64,000 bases of DNA from Clostridiales bacterium (GCA_020063565.1 JAICDB010000008.1:146933-210932), one strand, 5' to 3'; numbered from the stretch's first letter, positions 7,664 to 16,734 are shown. Notes: generated by a model from the sequence alone, not told the origin. A program made the numbers and translations.

Positions 7664-9021
7664 GGTAAGCTAACCTGATATTTCGGTACCCTCTCATACC
7701 TTTCATTAACCAGATCCTGGAGGAAAATATAGTCATAGCCTCCTGACTTCTGTTTTTCCTGCCATCTTTCTTCCGCCCTTTTTACACAACCTGGACAGGC
7801 ATCCCGGGGAATAATTACGACGTAAGTTGTATAATTGCTTTTATTGAAACTGTTAACCCAAGAATGCACCAGCCGGTACCCGCTGCAATTGTCGCAACGG
7901 TAGATTTGCTCTTTTTGTTCATCCAGGAGATTGTCAGTGTCGTAGAAAATACGGCGGGTACGGTGGTAAAACTCACCTTTGCCGAAAATTTTGTTTAAAT
8001 CTATTCTGGTACGGTTAGAAAAAAGCAGTAAAAGTTGATCTACAGTCTTCTTAATATCTTCAGTTATTTTAGGTGATTGTTTAATTTTGTCGGCAGTCAA
8101 ATCGGGTTCCAGGACATGGCTGTAGTCCAGGCCGGCAAGTGCAAGGATTATTCCCGTATTCACATAGGGAAGCGCTCCTTCTATTGAATAACCGCCCTCC
8201 AGAACGACTATATCAGGCTTAAGTAACTCATTTAATTTTGCATACCCTCGAGCGGAAATATTCATATTCGTCAGGGGATCAGAGTAATGGTTATCCTGAC
8301 CTGCGGCATTGATGACAATTTCCGGTTTGAATTCATTTAGTACAGGAAGCACCAAGTTGTTCATAATGTATAAAAGTCCCTCATCTGAAGTATGAGGTGG
8401 AACAGGAACATTAAGAGTTGTCCCATAGGCTGCCGGGCCTCCCGCTTCACCGATAAAGCCTGTTCCCGGAAAGAGGGTTCTACCGTCCTGGTGGATTGAA
8501 ATATGTAAAACATCAGGGTCGTTATAATAGATATCTTGGGTGCCATCGGCATGGTGGGCATCTGTGTCTACAATTGCAATCCTTTTGATGTTGTATTTCT
8601 TCCGAATATATTCAACCATGACAGACTCGATATTTATGTTACAAAATCCCCTTGAACCGTGGGTGATGCGCATTGCATGGTGTCCCGGCGGCCTTACAAT
8701 TGCAAAGCCGGATTGTATTTCCTTATTTAAGACTGCATCAGCTATTACGTTACATCCCCCTGCAGAAATCAGGTGCGATTCGGTGGTTATTTCTTCTGGG
8801 CCTGGGACGCAAATATGGGCGCGCAGTAAATTGGCATAATTCGTGATACGAGGGGGGTACTCTATAATTCCTTCAATATCTAAAAGGCCTTCTTCAAATA
8901 TCTGGTCACGGGTATATAAAAGTCTTTCTTCCCTTTCAGGGTGGTCCGGGGAAATTGCCCAGTCAAAGGCTGGAAAGAAGAGGATACCTGTTTTTTTAGG
9001 AGCTATGATCATTTTCTTCAC
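7660..9021 (-). CDS. Histone deacetylase family protein (AcuC/APAH type) with C-terminal Cys4 tail
   Basis: The 453-residue protein has the zinc-dependent arginase/deacetylase fold signatures. These are an N-terminal HPEREERL, the tandem histidines in RPPGHHAM (about residue 112), the zinc-binding DTDAHHADGTQ, and a C-terminal NAAGQDNHYSDPLT with EGGYS. Bacterial members remove acetyl groups from small molecules (acetylpolyamines) or from acetyl-lysine on enzymes such as acetyl-CoA synthetase. After the catalytic domain (about residue 310) is an extra 140 residues with CDNC and CPGC pairs, consistent with a zinc-ribbon-like unit. It overlaps the upstream hydantoinase-like gene by 26 bases, so both are probably co-transcribed. 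The substrate is unknown. Confidence 0.85.
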   Translation of the reverse strand: MKKMIIAPKKTGILFFPAFDWAISPDHPEREERLLYTRDQIFEEGLLDIEGIIEYPPRITNYANLLRAHICVPGPEEITTESHLISAGGCNVIADAVLNKEIQSGFAIVRPPGHHAMRITHGSRGFCNINIESVMVEYIRKKYNIKRIAIVDTDAHHADGTQDIYYNDPDVLHISIHQDGRTLFPGTGFIGEAGGPAAYGTTLNVPVPPHTSDEGLLYIMNNLVLPVLNEFKPEIVINAAGQDNHYSDPLTNMNISARGYAKLNELLKPDIVVLEGGYSIEGALPYVNTGIILALAGLDYSHVLEPDLTADKIKQSPKITEDIKKTVDQLLLLFSNRTRIDLNKIFGKGEFYHRTRRIFYDTDNLLDEQKEQIYRCDNCSGYRLVHSWVNSFNKSNYTTYVVIIPRDACPGCVKRAEERWQEKQKSGGYDYIFLQDLVNERYERVPKYQVSLP

Positions 9022-10717
9022 CTTCCTTCCAGTGGGTGAGGGAAAAGACTGCGCCCGGTTTGATTTGGGCCTTTACTTCCATGATTTTACCCACTGTTTG
9101 AAAACCCCTTACAACATTAAATTCTTCATGGGTGGTGATTTCAACTTCTCTGGAAAAATCAATATCCTGATAGCCGGTACGTGATCTAGCCCGCTTTTCT
9201 ACAGCTTTTTTTGCAATTGCTGTAACTTTATCTATGTTCCAGTTCTTTTTACCTATCTCTTTTTTTATGCCAAGTTCAGATATGCTGTAATAGCCTGTGG
9301 AAGTATCACAGTGGACTGTGGCTACTGTGGTAGGACGTGCTGCAGCTGCTCCCACTGCATTTGCAACCTGATGAACCGGCGCAATTTCATAGTCTATGCC
9401 TAACTTTTCCGCTACTAAAGGAGTCAAGACCGGAGAAGGTCCCCCAATACCAATAAGCTTTTGCAGTTCAATTACTAAGGGTTCTAATACTTCTTTAACT
9501 GTATAAACGGGACGGTTGCTTAAACTAACTACTATATTTTTAACGGCATTTGCAATGCTTTGTGCTGTTTCTTCAATTATCAGCTCAGCAGTTTTTTTAA
9601 TAGTTACATTAAGTGAATCTGCCAGAGGTTTTAAAGCTTCCTTTGCAACCTTTGGGTCAGCGCAGGGAACTTTACCTAAAGCTGCCGCTGCATCGGTGGG
9701 GGTAGGGGTATTACCTCCGAAAATAACAGCGGGTCCTTCCCTGTGGGGGCCTATCTGTAAAACCCCATTTTCCACTTTAACCGCACTATCCCCGCCGATT
9801 CCAATGGATCTTGAATAGAGGGCGCGCACGCTTGTTTTATAACCTGAAATTTCTGCTCCTGACCTTTCAAAAACAGGTGAGCCATTTAGCATAATTGCTA
9901 TATCCGTAGTGGTGCCGCCTATATCTATTAAAGCTGCTGCGGGATGTTCGCCGGTCAGTGTAATTTGCCCCATTATACTGGCTGCCGGTCCTGAAAGAAT
10001 TGTATGTACGCACAATCTCCGGGAAGCTTCCAGGTTTATAGTTCCTCCGTCTCCCTTTAAGATAAATACCGGTGCAGTGATCCCTTTACTTCCCAAAGCA
10101 TTTTCTACAGCATCAGCAAACTCCTTATGTTTTCTGTAAACTGCGGCATTTAAATATGCAGTTGCTATTCTCCTGGGAAAACCGATGCGGCTTGTTACCC
10201 TGTGGCCCAGAGATATATGCTTTACATCAGAATACTCGCCTATAATCAGGTCATGTATTTTCATCTCCAGTTCCGGATTGCGGTTGGAAAATTTCCCAAC
10301 TACAGCAAAGCGTTTAATATCCTTTTTTAAAAATTTCTCAACTGCCTGGCGTACAGTATTCGGATTTAGATCTTTGACAATTCTTCCGCGGTGATCTACA
10401 TAACCGGGCAAAATCTCCATGCTTTCATGAAAAGGCAGATATTTTGGATGTAAGCCCGGCCCGGGCAGGCATAAAAGTCCCACCTTGTCATAATTTTCCT
10501 CCACTATGCTGTTGGTAGTGAGTGTTGTACTGATACAAATTCTTTCCAAATTCTTTTCTGAATGGGGGTCATATACTGCTTCCAAAGCTTCCAGTACGGA
10601 TTGTAAAAGGTTGTCCTTTATTGTAGGTATTTTTGCCTTTTTGTGTACGCCGCGAGCTGAAACTAAAACGGCATCTGTATTGGTTCCACCTACATCTATC
10701 CCTATGGTGAGAGGCAT
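8996..10717 (-). CDS. Hydantoinase/oxoprolinase family protein (HyuA-like)
   Basis: The protein has 573 residues. It has the actin-like ATPase phosphate loops of the HyuA family: N-terminal TIGIDVGGTNTDAVLV and the internal ALIDIGGTTTDIAIM around residue 270. Family members hydrolyse cyclic amides such as hydantoins or 5-oxoproline with ATP, normally with a HyuB partner. No hyuB is present here, and members lacking one are of unknown substrate. I start it at ATG 10717, which follows CGGAGTGA; an upstream ATG at 10756 lacks a site. It is the first gene of a two-gene unit with the deacetylase, divergent from the aminopeptidase gene. Confidence 0.8.
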   Translation of the reverse strand: MPLTIGIDVGGTNTDAVLVSARGVHKKAKIPTIKDNLLQSVLEALEAVYDPHSEKNLERICISTTLTTNSIVEENYDKVGLLCLPGPGLHPKYLPFHESMEILPGYVDHRGRIVKDLNPNTVRQAVEKFLKKDIKRFAVVGKFSNRNPELEMKIHDLIIGEYSDVKHISLGHRVTSRIGFPRRIATAYLNAAVYRKHKEFADAVENALGSKGITAPVFILKGDGGTINLEASRRLCVHTILSGPAASIMGQITLTGEHPAAALIDIGGTTTDIAIMLNGSPVFERSGAEISGYKTSVRALYSRSIGIGGDSAVKVENGVLQIGPHREGPAVIFGGNTPTPTDAAAALGKVPCADPKVAKEALKPLADSLNVTIKKTAELIIEETAQSIANAVKNIVVSLSNRPVYTVKEVLEPLVIELQKLIGIGGPSPVLTPLVAEKLGIDYEIAPVHQVANAVGAAAARPTTVATVHCDTSTGYYSISELGIKKEIGKKNWNIDKVTAIAKKAVEKRARSRTGYQDIDFSREVEITTHEEFNVVRGFQTVGKIMEVKAQIKPGAVFSLTHWKEGEENDHSS

Positions 10718-10889
10718 TACCAAATCACTCCGAACAAAAAATTTCAAAATCCTCATTCATTATATCACAGGCACCGGGATTTTTCCCAATTATCATCAAT
10801 AACACCTAAAAGATGAGGAATAACGGCTGCAAAACCGTATCCCTGAAAGGTGTGAAATTAATACTTTTATCTGTAAATTAAATTTCTTT

Positions 10890-10919
10890 TTTACGGAAAA
10901 GCTAATTCTATAGTATAAT
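10890..10919 (+). promoter_or_regulatory. Candidate promoter for the M18 aminopeptidase gene
   Basis: TTTACG and a consensus TATAAT are separated by 18 bases, 43 bases before the GTG start. The -35 box is weak. Confidence 0.45.
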
Positions 10920-10961
10920 TTCTATAGTTTCCAAAAATTAGTTAAGAAAGGAAGATTTGAA

Positions 10962-12404
10962 GTGAGCACCAAAGAAAAGAGTGCAGCAGAAAAATTAAAG
11001 GAAAAACTAGCTTACAAGCAGAAAAATTCCTGGGATGCATTAAGTGATGACGAGTATCAAGAGGCAATGGCAATTTGTGAAGAATACAAAGAGTTTTTAT
11101 CACTTGCCAAGACAGAGAGGGAATCCGTAGATTATTTTATAAATAAATGTAAGGAAAAAGGTTTTTCGCCCCTTGATGAATTGCAAAATGAGAACAGGCT
11201 TAAGCCGGGGGCCAAATTTTACATAAATAACCGCAACAAAGCTCTGATTATTGGAATTGTGGGCCAGAAAGCGATAACCGAAGGTGTTCGGGTAATAGGG
11301 TCGCATCTGGATGCGCCCAGACTTGACCTGAAACCCAGTCCCCTTTATGAAAGCAATAACCTGGTGCTTTTAAATACCCATTATTACGGAGGGGTCAAGA
11401 AATACCAGTGGGTAACCATACCACTTGCACTACACGGCCGGGTAGTACTGGGTGATGGCACTTACAAAGACATAGTAATTGGTGAAGATCCCGCAGATCC
11501 GGTTTTTACAATTACAGATCTCCTACCACACCTTTCAAAGGATCAAATGCAGAAAAAGCTGGCAGAGGCAATTACAGGGGAAGGTTTAAATATCCTGGCG
11601 GGGAGCAAACCCTATCCTGACAAAGAGGTCAAGGAACGGGTCAAACTTGCTGTTCTCCAAAAGCTTAACGAAGAATACGGAATTGTTGAGGAGGATTTCA
11701 TAAGTGCGGAACTGGAAGTAGTCCCTGCAGGTCCGGCCAGAGACCTGGGGTTTGATCGCAGCATGGTGATAGGATACGGGCAGGATGACAGGATTTGTGC
11801 CTTTACTTCCTGGAAGGCCATGGAAACCATTGAAAACCCGGTTTATACTCCTTTATGCCTCTTGGCTGATAAAGAGGAAATCGGCAGTACAGGCAATACG
11901 GGAATGGCTTCTCGTTTTCTTTTGGATGCCGCTGATGTTTTAGCAAGTGCACAGGGGATAGATATCAATCCCGGCAGGATTATGGCAGTTTCCCAGGCGC
12001 TGTCATCCGATGTCAGTGCGGCAATTGATCCCAACTATGAGGAAGTAATGGATAAAATGAATTCTCCCGTACTTGGTAATGGAGTATTACTTACAAAGTA
12101 TACCGGTTCCGGCGGCAAATATACTGCAAATGATGCCCATGCGGAATTTGTAGGTGCCATTAGAAAACTCTTTAATGAAGCAGGTGTAATATGGCAGACT
12201 GGAGAATTAGGAAAAGTGGACCAGGGTGGCGGAGGAACAATAGCAGCATTTCTGGCTAACCTCGGCATGGACGTCATAGACTGTGGTCCCGCCCTTTTAA
12301 GTATGCATGCTCCTTATGAAGTGGCAAGCAAAGTTGATATCTATATGACAATGAAGGGGTATAGGGCATTTTTCGAAAATAACGATCCATTCAATATTTA
12401 TTAA
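10962..12404 (+). CDS. apeB: M18 family aminopeptidase (aspartyl aminopeptidase type)
   Basis: The 480-residue protein matches the cytosolic M18 zinc aminopeptidases in length and motifs. GSHLDAPRLDLKP supplies the first metal histidine, LADKEEIGSTGNTG holds the catalytic and metal acidic residues, and LSMHAPYEVASKVD near the C-terminus supplies the last histidine. These enzymes remove N-terminal acidic or neutral residues from peptides and usually form dodecameric tetrahedra. Translation starts at GTG preceded by AAAGGAAG. It is probably monocistronic or weakly linked to selD, 80 bases downstream. Confidence 0.9.
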   Translation: MSTKEKSAAEKLKEKLAYKQKNSWDALSDDEYQEAMAICEEYKEFLSLAKTERESVDYFINKCKEKGFSPLDELQNENRLKPGAKFYINNRNKALIIGIVGQKAITEGVRVIGSHLDAPRLDLKPSPLYESNNLVLLNTHYYGGVKKYQWVTIPLALHGRVVLGDGTYKDIVIGEDPADPVFTITDLLPHLSKDQMQKKLAEAITGEGLNILAGSKPYPDKEVKERVKLAVLQKLNEEYGIVEEDFISAELEVVPAGPARDLGFDRSMVIGYGQDDRICAFTSWKAMETIENPVYTPLCLLADKEEIGSTGNTGMASRFLLDAADVLASAQGIDINPGRIMAVSQALSSDVSAAIDPNYEEVMDKMNSPVLGNGVLLTKYTGSGGKYTANDAHAEFVGAIRKLFNEAGVIWQTGELGKVDQGGGGTIAAFLANLGMDVIDCGPALLSMHAPYEVASKVDIYMTMKGYRAFFENNDPFNIY

Positions 12405-12484
12405 TCTATTTTTTCGATACAAATACTCTAAAAAGGGTTTTTTATAAGGAATGCCGAATTGCCAGGTGAAGGGAGGTGCAGCTC

Positions 12485-13528
12485 TTGACGGAAAAAATTC
12501 GACTTACACAATATGCCACTGCTGCCGGCTGAGCAGCCAAGGTGGGACCCGGAGAGCTGGGGGAAATTTTATGCCAAATTCCCTCCTTTGACCATCCCAA
12601 CCTGCTGGTCAGCGGGGCAACAATGGATGATGCAGGAGTATACAAGCTGGATAGTGAAACGGCCCTGGTACAAACAGTTGACTATTTTACACCCATGGTG
12701 GATGACCCCTATATTTTTGGACAGGTGGCAGCTGCTAATGCTTTAAGTGATGTTTACGCAATGGGGGGAGAACCCCTTACGGCAATGAATATTACCGCCT
12801 TTCCAACTAACTGCCTGTCACTTGATATACTCCGTGAAATATTAACAGGTGGGGCGGAAAAGGTGAGAGAAGCGGGAGCTGTTATTGTAGGTGGGCACAC
12901 CATTGAAGATAAGGAGCCTAAATATGGACTGGCAGTAACCGGTCTGGTCCATCCCGACAAAATTGCAGGAAATAGCGGTGCAAAACCGGGAGATGTTGTT
13001 GTTCTCACAAAGCCCCTTGGAACGGGAATTATTGCAACGGCGATTAAAGGGGAAATTGCCTCCCCGGAGGCTGTAAAGAAGGCTGTAGAAAATATGACGG
13101 AGCTTAATAAGACTGCAGCACAAACCATGCAGAAAATAGGGGTTCACGGCTGTACTGACGTTACCGGTTTTGGCTTTTTAGGACACGCCTGGGAAATCTG
13201 TGCCGCTAGCGGGGTAACGATGGAGGTGGAGTCCAGCTTGATTCCACTCTTACCGGATGTTTTTGATCTTGCAAATATGGGGATAGTGCCTGCAGGGGCT
13301 AAAGCAAATCTTAAATACCTGCAGGATAAGGTAGAATTTGAGGGAGTTTCCGACACCTTACAGGACATACTTGCAGACCCGCAAACAAGTGGTGGGTTAC
13401 TTATTACACTGCCTGAAGACAAGGGATTGCAATTAATTAGAGAGTTAAGAAATAGGGGCGTTTTAGAGGCCAACATAATTGGAACAATTACAGAAAGTAA
13501 AAGTCCAAAAGTAATTGTTAAGGGGTGA
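12485..13528 (+). CDS. selD: Selenophosphate synthetase SelD, itself a selenoprotein (in-frame UGA = Sec16)
   Basis: SelD makes monoselenophosphate from selenide and ATP for selenocysteine and selenouridine synthesis. A continuous frame from TTG 12485 reads through one TGA codon (12530-12532) at residue 16. The context LTQYATAAG-U-AAKVGPGEL aligns with the catalytic position where other SelD proteins carry Cys or Sec (usually G-C/U-G-x-K). The glycine that normally follows is Ala here, and the Lys three residues after Sec is kept. The rest is a full SelD: VDYFTPMVDDPYIFG, AANALSDVYAMGG, GGHTIEDKEPKYG, TDVTGFGFLGH, DPQTSGGLL. Total length is 347 residues, normal for the family. It starts after GGGAGGTG and is followed 6 bases later by yedF. 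Automated gene callers would start it at an internal codon and lose the active site. Confidence 0.93.
12530..12565 (+). promoter_or_regulatory. UGA(Sec) codon and candidate SECIS hairpin of selD
   Basis: The TGA at 12530-12532 is followed 15 bases later by CCCGG-AGAG-CTGGG, a five-pair stem with a four-base loop. That is the position expected for a bacterial SECIS element recognised by SelB. Bacterial SECIS elements vary, so the exact fold is inferred. Confidence 0.65.
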
Positions 13529-13534
13529 TAGTCT

Positions 13535-14116
13535 ATGGAAAATATGGTTGATGCAAGAGGAAAAGCCTGTCCCCAACCGGTAATTTGTACAAAAAAGGCT
13601 TTGGAGAAACTGGAAAGTAATAATTCACTCGTAACTATTGTGGATAACGAGGTTGCAAGGGATAATGTAGTTAAATATGCAAAAAGCCTGGAATATCCGG
13701 TTGAAGTGCAACAAAAACAGCAGGATTTTTACATTAAGATAACTAAACAAGATGGGATAGAGCCTCAATTGGAATCAAGAACCAGACAGGTGGTGCTCCT
13801 TTCTTCTTCTAAGCTGGGCGAGGGAGATGACAAGCTGGGAGATGTGTTAATGAAAAGCTTCCTGTACACCCTGGCGCAATCCGATGATCTGCCTGCTGCC
13901 GTAATTATGATGAACAGCGGTGTCAAACTTGCAGTGGAAGGTTCCCCTGTGTTAGAGCATCTTATGGAGCTCAATAAAAAGGGAGTGGAAATTTTAGCAT
14001 GCGGAACATGTCTTGATTTTTTCAATTTAAAGGATAAACTATGTGTAGGAAATATTAGCAATATGTACACCATTCTTGAATATTTGCTTAGTGCGGATAA
14101 AACATTGAATTTTTAA
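13535..14116 (+). CDS. yedF: Selenium metabolism protein YedF (TusA domain + DsrE-like domain)
   Basis: The 193-residue protein has an N-terminal TusA-like domain with the sulfur/selenium-carrier motif DARGKACPQPV (Cys at about residue 12). A C-terminal DsrE/DsrF-like domain begins with VVLLSSSKLGEGDDKLGDVLMKSF and contains a conserved cysteine in ILACGTCLDF. This two-domain architecture is the YedF family found next to selD in Sec-using bacteria, thought to help mobilise selenium. The gene is 6 bases after selD, so both are certainly one operon. Confidence 0.88.
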   Translation: MENMVDARGKACPQPVICTKKALEKLESNNSLVTIVDNEVARDNVVKYAKSLEYPVEVQQKQQDFYIKITKQDGIEPQLESRTRQVVLLSSSKLGEGDDKLGDVLMKSFLYTLAQSDDLPAAVIMMNSGVKLAVEGSPVLEHLMELNKKGVEILACGTCLDFFNLKDKLCVGNISNMYTILEYLLSADKTLNF

Positions 14117-14123
14117 ATGACTG

Positions 14124-14149
14124 TTCGAAAAGGGCACGGACTTTTCGAA
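14124..14149 (+). repeat. Inverted repeat between yedF and the HEAT-repeat gene
   Basis: TTCGAAAAG and CTTTTCGAA flank an 8-base spacer. There is no T run after it, so it could be a weak terminator, a processing hairpin or an operator. Confidence 0.5.
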
Positions 14150-14177
14150 TATCCTAAGTTAGGGGGAGGAGAGAGGA

Positions 14178-14960
14178 ATGCCATTTTTTATTACCAAAGA
14201 TAAGGAGAAGGTTGCCCGGAAACTTGCTGCAAAGTTATCTTCTTTTGAATATGATATTCCTTTAAAGATGGAGAAAAAAATCTTAAAGGAAGATTTTGAA
14301 ACATTTGCTTTCCTAATTAAGAATCATTTTACCGGCTTTACTCCCCCTATCCAGGCTAAATTGAGAATTATTTTTGATAAGTGCGGTTATCTTGATTATC
14401 TTTTTTCAAAACTGGAAAGTAATAGAGAAGAGGAGATTATTGAAGCTCTGGAAATATTAGGGGTCTTAGCTCCCAAAAAAGCGTTTAAACCACTTGTTAA
14501 GTGTTTGCAGGATAAAAGAGATAGCATTAATTTGGAAGCTGCTAAGGCTTTGATTAATCTTAACGACTTCAGGGTAATTGATTATCTTATCGAAGAACTA
14601 ATTCATAATCACAATAATATCCTGCCTGCAAGAATAGGTCATGTTTTGGTAGGTTTAGCGTCTCAGGCTGTACCAAAACTGATGGATGTATTTGATGAAT
14701 TACCGCCCGCAACACAGGTTCAAGTTATAGAAATTTTTGTGGAAATTAATGATAAAAGAACTTTGCCTCTTATCGAAAAAGCGTTGCTAGGGGGTGAACC
14801 TCCTGTTAGGGTACAAGCTGCTGCTGCCCTGGGGGAAATAGGTGGGGAAAGTTCAAAGACCTGCCTTGAAAAGGTGGCTAAAGACAAAGATCCCGTTGTA
14901 AAAGAAAATGCCAGGCTGGCATTACAACAAATTGCTGCTGCCCGGGAGAGAGGAGGATAA
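14178..14960 (+). CDS. HEAT-repeat protein
   Basis: The 260-residue protein consists mainly of helical pairs resembling HEAT or PBS-lyase repeats. Recurring blocks such as EEIIEALEILGVLAPKKAFKPLV, PVRVQAAAALGEIGGE and PVVKENARLALQQIA show the alternating helix-turn-helix pattern. There is no signal peptide and no catalytic motif, so a scaffolding or protein-binding role is likely. It is preceded by a TTCGAAAAG/CTTTTCGAA inverted repeat and ends 4 bases before the mscS start, so it is probably co-transcribed with the channel. No specific partner can be assigned. Confidence 0.75.
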   Translation: MPFFITKDKEKVARKLAAKLSSFEYDIPLKMEKKILKEDFETFAFLIKNHFTGFTPPIQAKLRIIFDKCGYLDYLFSKLESNREEEIIEALEILGVLAPKKAFKPLVKCLQDKRDSINLEAAKALINLNDFRVIDYLIEELIHNHNNILPARIGHVLVGLASQAVPKLMDVFDELPPATQVQVIEIFVEINDKRTLPLIEKALLGGEPPVRVQAAAALGEIGGESSKTCLEKVAKDKDPVVKENARLALQQIAAARERGG

Positions 14961-14964
14961 GGTA

Positions 14965-16080
14965 ATGGACCCATTTAATATTGAAGAAGTTTTTTTAAAT
15001 CTTAGAGAGTACTACTACAGCGTTAACCTCAGTGAGTTGTTACTCAACCTGCTGTGGTCTGCAATAGTTCTGGTAGTTACACATGTTATAATTTTAATTG
15101 GAAAAAGACTCATTGATAGGGTACTTGCTCCAAAGGAAGGACAAAAGCACAAGCTAAATGAAAACCTTGCCCATACAATTCGTGTTTTATTAAAAACACT
15201 GCTTTTGTATGGGGGATATTTTTTCGCAATTATAATTATACTGGAAATTTTCCAATTTAAGGTTATTACCCCTGAAGATTTAAAGAGTATAGGTACAAAA
15301 ATAGTAACTGTAATTGTAATTTTAGTGGGTGCGAGGTTAGCTGTTAATTTCAGTAGTGTGCTGGTTGAACATATCTTCGAAGATAAGGAAACGGAATTAT
15401 TATGGGAAAGCAATAGAGCCCAAACTTTAATTGCCTTGACTAAAAGCCTCTTAAAATATGCGGTGTTTTTTATTGCAGGTATCATGATTTTAGAAACCTT
15501 TGGAGTTGATACAAGTGCAATTCTGGCAAGTGCCGGGATTCTGGGGCTTGCAGTGGGTTTTGGTGCCCAGAGCCTTGTTCAGGATGTAATCAGCGGGTTC
15601 TTTATAATTTTCGAAGACCAGTTTACCGTGGGAGATTATGTTGAAGCGGGAGAAGTTACAGGAGTAGTAGAGGAAGTAGGTCTGAGGACCACTAAAATTC
15701 GCCGCTGGACAGGTCATCTGGAAATTATACCCAATGGGAGCATAAAAAGGGTTACCAACTATAACAGGGGGCATATGCTGGCGCTAGTAACCGTAGGAAT
15801 TGCCTATGAAGAAGATATTGATAAGGCAATAGAAGTTTTGCGACAAGCAGGCAAAAAGGCTTATGAAGAAATGGAGAGCATTGTTGAGGAGCCTGTTGTC
15901 CAGGGGGTTACACAGCTTGCCGATTCTTCGGTAAATATCAGGACTATAGCAACAACCCTTCCCGGTGAACAATGGGCGGTGGAAAGGGAACTTTTGCGCA
16001 GGTTTAAATATGCACTTGATGAAGCAGGCATAGAAATTCCTTATCCACGCCGCGTTTTGTATACCAGGGAAGAGGAGTAG
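14965..16080 (+). CDS. mscS: Small-conductance mechanosensitive channel (MscS family)
   Basis: The 371-residue protein has membrane segments at about residues 25-45, 80-100, 115-135 and 165-190. These are followed by the MscS pore-helix signature ILASAGILGLAVGFGAQSLVQDVISGFFIIFEDQFTVGDYV and the beta-domain sequence VEEVGLRTTKIRRWTGHLEIIPNG. The C-terminal alpha/beta domain ends IEIPYPRRVLY. Such channels open under membrane tension to release solutes during osmotic downshift. The start at ATG 14965 follows GAGGAGGATAAG; the longer reading from 14908 would overlap the HEAT gene by 53 bases. DUF951 follows 14 bases later. Confidence 0.93.
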   Translation: MDPFNIEEVFLNLREYYYSVNLSELLLNLLWSAIVLVVTHVIILIGKRLIDRVLAPKEGQKHKLNENLAHTIRVLLKTLLLYGGYFFAIIIILEIFQFKVITPEDLKSIGTKIVTVIVILVGARLAVNFSSVLVEHIFEDKETELLWESNRAQTLIALTKSLLKYAVFFIAGIMILETFGVDTSAILASAGILGLAVGFGAQSLVQDVISGFFIIFEDQFTVGDYVEAGEVTGVVEEVGLRTTKIRRWTGHLEIIPNGSIKRVTNYNRGHMLALVTVGIAYEEDIDKAIEVLRQAGKKAYEEMESIVEEPVVQGVTQLADSSVNIRTIATTLPGEQWAVERELLRRFKYALDEAGIEIPYPRRVLYTREEE

Positions 16081-16094
16081 AAGGAGGTACTGAT

Positions 16095-16283
16095 ATGGCT
16101 GATTTCAATATAGGTGATATTGTTAAAATGAAGAAACCGCATCCTTGTGGTGCGGATCTTTGGAAAATTACGAGGGTAGGTATGGATTTTAGAATAAAAT
16201 GTACGGGCTGTGGCAGGAGTGTTATGCTACCCAGGTCTAAGTTTGAAAAGGCTGTTAAGGAAATTGTGGAGAGAGAGGAATAA
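16095..16283 (+). CDS. DUF951 family protein
   Basis: This is a 62-residue basic protein with KKPHPCGADLWKITRVGMDF and KCTGCGRSVMLPRSKFEK. These contain three cysteines and the conserved pattern of DUF951, a short Firmicutes family usually encoded next to mscS or near ychF and rpsF. Its beta-strand-rich sequence and CxxC suggest a small nucleic-acid- or metal-binding fold. The ribosome site is AAGGAGGT. It is the last gene before a strong terminator. Confidence 0.9.
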   Translation: MADFNIGDIVKMKKPHPCGADLWKITRVGMDFRIKCTGCGRSVMLPRSKFEKAVKEIVEREE

Positions 16284-16309
16284 ATGTTGACGTTCGTAAG
16301 CGTAAAATA

Positions 16310-16338
16310 AAACCCATCTATTATTAAGATGGGTTTTG
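16310..16338 (+). terminator. Terminator of the HEAT-mscS-DUF951 unit
   Basis: AAACCCATCT and AGATGGGTTTT form a stem around an 8-base loop and end in T residues. Confidence 0.85.
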
Positions 16339-16343
16339 TGGTA

Positions 16344-16607
16344 TTATCTTTTTTGACTCGACATTACTACGTCTGAAAGCAGTTTGGGATTAAAGCCGTG
16401 TTGTACTTCTATGGTTACTTGTCCTATTTTTATGAGTAAATTGCTCCCTGTCTCATTAGGCTTGTCATCAACTTCTACGGATACCCACTTAGAGTTTGAT
16501 GATGTTGCATCAGTTTTTTCGGATTCAAACTTCCGGAGCCGGTACCGCAACTGATGGGGTTTTGGATCATGGGCTGCACGATTTGACGCATACCTGGAAG
16601 AAAACAA
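16344..16607 (-). pseudogene. IS66-family accessory protein (TnpA-like) relic
   Basis: The minus-strand frame reads KPHQLRYRLRKFESEK near its middle and IKIGQVTIEVQHGFNPKLLSDVV near its end. Both patterns are characteristic of the small IS66 TnpA-type ORF (helix-turn-helix part, then the conserved tail). The first 15 or so residues do not fit the family, suggesting the 5' end has been replaced. No TnpB or transposase TnpC follows. It is therefore a decayed remnant squeezed between two terminators. Confidence 0.6.
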
Positions 16608-16680
16608 GTTAAGAAGGTTAAATATAAGTGCTCAAACTGCCGGATGGGTGGATAATAACATCTTGCTTATCTATAAATAA

Positions 16681-16730
16681 AAAAGAAGGATAAGGTACTT
16701 GTAGAACACTACAGACTTTATCCTTCTTTA
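16681..16730 (-). terminator. Terminator of gldA (also symmetrical on the plus strand)
   Basis: AAAGAAGGATAA pairs with TTATCCTTCTTT around a 24-base loop, just after the minus-strand gldA stop. Confidence 0.75.
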
Positions 16731-16734
16731 CTCG

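Noticed and set aside
12542..13528. selD starting at the internal ATG or TTG after the TGA
   Set aside because: This would delete the catalytic loop. The upstream 19 residues match SelD exactly, have a ribosome site and are separated only by TGA.
16577..16680. Plus-strand fragment reading FDAYLEENKLRRLNISAQ
   Set aside because: It is open for only about 30 codons, overlaps the IS66 relic and has no start. It may be a scrap of a second lost gene but cannot be supported as a feature.
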